In this document: positions 59,876-64,000 of the stretch, piece by piece
Position numbering within the stretch: position 1 is the stretch's first letter
Layout: every line of letters begins with the position of its first letter
Assembly: GCF_005885605.1 (NCBI RefSeq)
Contig: NZ_SZVP01000006.1
Location: 102,158 to 166,157, forward strand
Direction of reading: 5' to 3'
DNA: 64,000 bases
Source of the DNA: Colwellia ponticola
Lineage (GTDB): Bacteria > Pseudomonadota > Gammaproteobacteria > Enterobacterales > Alteromonadaceae
Notes under the pieces: model-generated
The model's database searches: none
Told to the model about the DNA's origin: nothing
Seen by the model: only the letters and a program-made list of their open reading frames with translations
Translations under genes and position numbers: made by a program

Positions 59876-60346
59876 ATGCCAAGAAGACGCGTCGTTGGGC
59901 AACGTAAAATATTGCCAGATCCTAAGTTCCATAATGAACTTTTAGCAAAATTCATCAACATCCTTATGGTTGATGGTAAGAAATCTACTGCCGAAAAAAT
60001 TGTTTACGGTGCACTAGATCTTTTAGCTGAAAAATCTGAGAAAGACCAGTTAGAGCTTTTCGAAGAAGCTTTAGATAACATCCGCCCATCTGTCGAAGTT
60101 AAATCTCGTCGTGTTGGTGGTTCTACTTATCAGGTTCCAGTTGAAGTACGTCCTGTGCGTCGTAATGCTCTAGCCATGCGTTGGTTAGTTGAAGCAGCTC
60201 GTAAACGTGGTGAAAAATCAATGGCTCAGCGCCTAGCTAACGAAATGTTAGATGCGTCTGATAGCAAAGGTTCAGCGGTTAAGAAACGTGAAGACGTTCA
60301 CCGTATGGCTGACGCTAACAAAGCATTCGCTCACTACCGCTGGTAA
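59876..60346 (+). CDS. rpsG: 30S ribosomal protein S7
   Basis: S7 nucleates assembly of the 30S head and in E. coli represses str-operon translation. 156 residues, from [18 protein letters not shown] through [20 protein letters not shown] to [26 protein letters not shown] precedes the ATG. The 117-base rpsL-rpsG gap would be the site of S7 feedback if conserved. Confidence 0.98.
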   Translation: MPRRRVVGQRKILPDPKFHNELLAKFINILMVDGKKSTAEKIVYGALDLLAEKSEKDQLELFEEALDNIRPSVEVKSRRVGGSTYQVPVEVRPVRRNALAMRWLVEAARKRGEKSMAQRLANEMLDASDSKGSAVKKREDVHRMADANKAFAHYRW

Positions 60347-60372
60347 GCTAGCAGTATTGACTGATTGTATTA

Positions 60373-60434
60373 TCTACTTTTGGCGTTGCTCAAAAGTAGA
60401 TACATGGCTAGCAAGAGTTTCTCTTGCTAGCCAT
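60373..60434 (+). repeat. Two consecutive hairpins between rpsG and fusA
   Basis: A 10-bp stem TCTACTTTTG / CAAAAGTAGA (60373-60400, loop eight bases), then four bases later a perfect 14-bp stem ATGGCTAGCAAGAG / CTCTTGCTAGCCAT with a TTT loop (60404-60434). The second is followed by ACTCATTTT, a poor T-run. They may cause partial termination or protect the rpsL-rpsG RNA. Confidence 0.82.
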
Positions 60435-60643
60435 ACTCATTTTACGGACTAGTGCTTTTAGTACTGTTCTAGTCACTTAAAGTGATAATAACTTGAAAGT
60501 TTTATTAATTAACTGTTTGTACATTGGCTAACGATTAACCTAGCAATGCGCATAACAACGAATAGTTACTCAATAATACTAAGCACAATAAACATAAATC
60601 ATTTGTTTTATTGTCCACCCATAGTAAGTAAGAGGATTTAATT

Positions 60644-62743
60644 TTGGCCCGTATCACCCCTATAGAGCGCTACCGTAATATTGGTATCTGTGCGCACGTT
60701 GATGCAGGTAAAACAACCACGACAGAACGTGTCTTATTTTATACTGGTCTTTCTCATAAAATTGGTGAAGTGCATGATGGCGCGGCCACTACAGACTGGA
60801 TGGAACAAGAACAAGAGCGCGGTATAACTATCACGTCAGCAGCAATTACTTGTTTCTGGAAAGGCATGGAAGATCAATTTGATGCGCATCATATCAATAT
60901 CATTGACACCCCAGGCCACGTTGATTTCACCATTGAAGTTGAACGCTCTTTACGAGTACTTGATGGTGCTGTACTGGTATTATGTGGTTCTTCTGGCGTA
61001 CAGCCGCAAACCGAAACGGTTTGGCGTCAAATGGAAAAATATGCCGTACCACGCTTAGTGTTCGTCAATAAAATGGATCGCACTGGTGCTGACTTTCTTA
61101 GCGTTGTTAAACAATTAAAAGATCGTTTGGGTGCTAATGCAGTACCAATTTATTTACCTATCGGTGCAGAAGATGAATTTGCCGGTGTGGTTGATCTGAT
61201 TAAGATGAAAGCCATTAACTGGAATGAATCTGATCATGGTATGACATTTACCTATGAAGACATTCCTGCTGATATGCAAGAGCTTGCCGAAGAATGGCGT
61301 GATAACCTTATCTCTGAAGCGGCAGAAGCTAACGACGAATTAATGGATAAATACCTTGAAGAAGGTGAGTTAACTGAAAGCGAAATTAAGGCAGGCCTAC
61401 GTGCCCGTACTCTCGCTAACGACATTATCTTATGTAGCTGTGGTAGTGCCTTTAAAAATAAAGGCGTACAAGCAGTGCTTGATGCAGTGGTTGAGTATTT
61501 ACCATCACCGACTGAAGTAGCCGCTATTACCGGTATTAACGACGACAAAGACGAAACCGAAGGCACGCGCTCTGCAGATGATGACGCACCTTTTGCAGCG
61601 CTTGCCTTTAAGATAGCAACCGACCCTTTTGTTGGCACACTAACATTTTTCCGTGTTTACTCTGGTGTAGTGCAAACAGGTGATAGTGTTTACAATCCTG
61701 TTAAAGGTAAGAAAGAGCGTTTTGGCCGCATAGTACAAATGCATGCCAACGACAGACAAGAGATAAAAGAAGTACGCGCGGGTGATATTGCCGCCGCAAT
61801 AGGTTTGAAAGATGTCACTACAGGTGATACCTTGTGTGACGCTAAGCATGTTATTACGCTAGAGCGTATGGATTTCCCTGAACCGGTAATTTCAGTTGCT
61901 ATAGAACCGAGAACCTTAGCCGCTCAAGAAAAACTGGTCATTGCTTTAGACAAGCTTGCTGCAGAAGACCCATCGTTTAAAGTAGCAATTGATGATGAAA
62001 CTGGGCAGACCATTATTTCAGGTATGGGTGAGTTACACTTAGATATTCTTGTTGAACGTATGAAACGTGAATTTTCTGTTGAGTGTAATGTTGGTAACCC
62101 ACAAGTTTCTTACCGTGAAACGATACGTAAAACGGTTAAGGTTGAAGGTAAATTCATCCGTCAATCTGGCGGTAAAGGTCAATTTGGTCATGTTTGGCTT
62201 AAAATGGAACCAAATGAAGAAGGTGCTGGCTTTGAATTTGTTAACGAAATCGTTGGCGGCGCAGTACCCAAAGAATTTATTCCTGCAGTAGAAAAAGGCT
62301 GTAAAGAGCAAATGGACAGTGGTGTTTTAGCTGGTTATCCATTACTAGACATTAAAGTCACGCTTTATGACGGTTCTTTTCATGATGTTGACTCTAATGA
62401 GATAGCATTTAAAGTTGCCGCTTCTATGGGCTTTAGACAAGGTGTACTTGATGCAAACCCTGTTCTTCTAGAGCCAATGATGAAAGTAGAAGTTATTACA
62501 CCAGAAGTCAGTATGGGTGATGTTGTAGGTGACTTAAACCGTCGACGCGGTATGATCGACGGTATGGAAGAAGGTCCAGCAGGATTGAAAATTGTAAATG
62601 CATTGGTACCCTTAGCCGAAATGTTCGGTTATGCTACCGACTTGCGTAGTGCTACTCAAGGCCGTGCATCTTACTCTATGGAGTTTCAGCAGTACAATGA
62701 AGCACCGAAATTGGTAGCACAAAAAATTATGGAAACTCGTTAG
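60644..62743 (+). CDS. fusA: Elongation factor G, TTG start
   Basis: EF-G drives translocation and, with RRF, ribosome recycling. The 699-residue protein starts at TTG (GAGG upstream), aligned with the usual start as [20 protein letters not shown]. It has the P-loop [15 protein letters not shown], switch [28 protein letters not shown], and domains II-V with [21 protein letters not shown] and [20 protein letters not shown]. No in-frame ATG exists near the N-terminus. The 297-base gap after rpsG and the rare start may both tune its expression. Confidence 0.96.
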   Translation: MARITPIERYRNIGICAHVDAGKTTTTERVLFYTGLSHKIGEVHDGAATTDWMEQEQERGITITSAAITCFWKGMEDQFDAHHINIIDTPGHVDFTIEVERSLRVLDGAVLVLCGSSGVQPQTETVWRQMEKYAVPRLVFVNKMDRTGADFLSVVKQLKDRLGANAVPIYLPIGAEDEFAGVVDLIKMKAINWNESDHGMTFTYEDIPADMQELAEEWRDNLISEAAEANDELMDKYLEEGELTESEIKAGLRARTLANDIILCSCGSAFKNKGVQAVLDAVVEYLPSPTEVAAITGINDDKDETEGTRSADDDAPFAALAFKIATDPFVGTLTFFRVYSGVVQTGDSVYNPVKGKKERFGRIVQMHANDRQEIKEVRAGDIAAAIGLKDVTTGDTLCDAKHVITLERMDFPEPVISVAIEPRTLAAQEKLVIALDKLAAEDPSFKVAIDDETGQTIISGMGELHLDILVERMKREFSVECNVGNPQVSYRETIRKTVKVEGKFIRQSGGKGQFGHVWLKMEPNEEGAGFEFVNEIVGGAVPKEFIPAVEKGCKEQMDSGVLAGYPLLDIKVTLYDGSFHDVDSNEIAFKVAASMGFRQGVLDANPVLLEPMMKVEVITPEVSMGDVVGDLNRRRGMIDGMEEGPAGLKIVNALVPLAEMFGYATDLRSATQGRASYSMEFQQYNEAPKLVAQKIMETR

Positions 62744-62843
62744 AGTTTCCATTACTTGAATATTTAATATTTACATCTGGCAAGGTCATTTTGACTGCGC
62801 CTTTTAATTTATATAGTTTACTAAACTTTAAGGTAATTGAAAA

Positions 62844-64000
62844 ATGGCTAAAGAAAAATTTGAACGTAATAAACCGCACGTTAACGTTGGTACTATCGGT
62901 CACGTAGATCACGGTAAAACAACGTTAACAGCTGCTATCTCTGCAGTATTAACTAAAGTTCACGGTGGTGAAGTTAGAGATTTCGCACAAATCGATAATG
63001 CTCCTGAAGAGCGTGAGCGTGGTATTACAATCAATACTTCTCACATCGAGTACGATACTGAATCACGTCACTACGCACACGTAGATTGTCCTGGTCACGC
63101 CGATTACATCAAAAACATGATCACTGGTGCTGCACAAATGGATGGCGCTATCTTAGTAGTTGCTGCGACAGATGGTCCTATGCCACAAACACGTGAGCAC
63201 ATCTTATTATCTCGTCAAGTTGGTGTTCCTTACATCATCGTGTTCATGAACAAATGTGATGTTGTTGATGACGAAGAGTTATTAGAATTAGTAGAAATGG
63301 AAATCCGTGAACTACTTTCTGAATATGATTTCCCAGGTGATGACTTACCAGTAATCCAAGGTTCAGCTTTGGGTGCTCTTCAAGGCGAAGAGAAATGGGA
63401 AGCGAAAATAATCGAACTTGCTGACCAATTAGATACATACATTCCAGAGCCAGAGCGTGCTATTGATGGTGCATTCATCATGCCTATCGAAGATGTTTTC
63501 TCAATCGCTGGTCGTGGTACAGTAGTAACTGGCCGTGTTGAGCGTGGTATCATCAAAGTTGGTGAAGAAGTAGAAGTTGTTGGTATCCGTGATACACAAA
63601 AATCAACTTGTACTGGTGTTGAAATGTTCCGTAAGCTTCTTGACGAAGGTCGTGCTGGCGAGAACTGTGGTATTCTTTTACGTGGTCTTAAGCGTGAAGA
63701 TGTTGAGCGTGGCCAAGTATTATGTAAGCCTGGTTCTATCTCTCCACACACTAAATTTGAATCAGAAGTGTATGTTCTTTCTAAAGATGAAGGTGGTCGT
63801 CATACGCCATTCTTTAAAGGATACCGTCCACAGTTCTACTTCCGTACAACAGATATCACAGGTGCTGTAGAGCTTCCTGAAGGTGTTGAAATGGTAATGC
63901 CTGGCGACAACTTGAAGTTTGTTGTTGAGCTAATCAACCCAGTAGCGATGGACGAAGGTTTACGCTTCGCTATCCGTGAAGGTGGTCGTACTGTTGGTGC
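62844..64000 (+). CDS. tufB: Elongation factor Tu, copy 2 (partial, cut by the window edge)
   Basis: 385 codons are visible; the missing part is about ten codons including the stop. The protein is identical to the first copy over the visible length. At DNA level I count nine synonymous differences in the first ~115 bases and only one further difference (the third base of a Leu codon, CTA here against CTG in the other copy). AAGG lies about ten bases before the ATG. It ends the str operon as in E. coli tufA; the A/B letters here only distinguish the copies. Confidence 0.97.
   Translation, partial: MAKEKFERNKPHVNVGTIGHVDHGKTTLTAAISAVLTKVHGGEVRDFAQIDNAPEERERGITINTSHIEYDTESRHYAHVDCPGHADYIKNMITGAAQMDGAILVVAATDGPMPQTREHILLSRQVGVPYIIVFMNKCDVVDDEELLELVEMEIRELLSEYDFPGDDLPVIQGSALGALQGEEKWEAKIIELADQLDTYIPEPERAIDGAFIMPIEDVFSIAGRGTVVTGRVERGIIKVGEEVEVVGIRDTQKSTCTGVEMFRKLLDEGRAGENCGILLRGLKREDVERGQVLCKPGSISPHTKFESEVYVLSKDEGGRHTPFFKGYRPQFYFRTTDITGAVELPEGVEMVMPGDNLKFVVELINPVAMDEGLRFAIREGGRTVG

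Overview
The window is chromosomal DNA of an AT-rich marine gammaproteobacterium, most likely Alteromonadales near Colwellia or Thalassotalea. This is inferred from gene content and order (yihI-hemN, ampD-ampE-pdhR-aceEF-lpd-acnB, the tRNA-tuf-secE-nusG-rpl-rpoBC-str block), low GC by eye, a TLESW sodium channel and a FabY-type ketosynthase. No database search was possible. Most of the window is housekeeping sequence. I see no prophage, insertion sequence, CRISPR array or defence island.

Layout. 1-10.4 kb: partial proB (minus), a YihG-like acyltransferase, an Mpo1/DUF962 membrane protein, tesB (minus), a small unknown gene, yihI, a DUF2489 protein, hemN, a DUF3820 protein (minus), an uncharacterised 370-aa protein, and a RegA/RegB (PrrA/PrrB) redox two-component pair (minus). 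10.6-14.3 kb: msrA and nadC converge on a perfect hairpin, followed by a membrane-anchored retropepsin-like protease (minus), ampD and ampE. 14.3-28.2 kb is the pyruvate-to-citrate block: pdhR behind two near-identical PdhR boxes, aceE, aceF, lpdA, a small lipoprotein gene, then two different aconitase B genes transcribed divergently. The minus-strand copy resembles the long form typical of Bacteroidetes, and the plus-strand copy is the normal proteobacterial AcnB. 28.5-42.9 kb is mixed: trhO, an S9 peptidase, a RIO kinase, a K+ channel, yiaV/yiaW-like genes, topB, an EamA transporter, fabY, a GlxA-type regulator, a dimeric dUTPase and a DUF2726 protein.

43.1-64 kb is the translation/transcription super-cluster: tRNA-Thr(UGU), tRNA-Tyr(GUA), tRNA-Gly(UCC), tRNA-Thr(GGU), tufA, tRNA-Trp(CCA), secE, nusG, rplK, rplA, an L10 leader RNA, rplJ, rplL, rpoB, rpoC, rpsL, rpsG, fusA and a second tuf gene cut by the window edge. 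A voltage-gated sodium channel gene sits in reverse orientation between nusG and rplK. The tuf copies differ almost only in their first ~115 bases, which is a gene-conversion signature.

The points most worth a second look are the two aconitases of different type, the sodium channel inside the ribosomal/RNA polymerase cluster, the altered quinone-site motif in the RegB-like kinase, strong unexplained inverted repeats (notably 59101-59144), and a degenerate dispersed repeat flanking secE-nusG. I found no clearly new multi-gene system.
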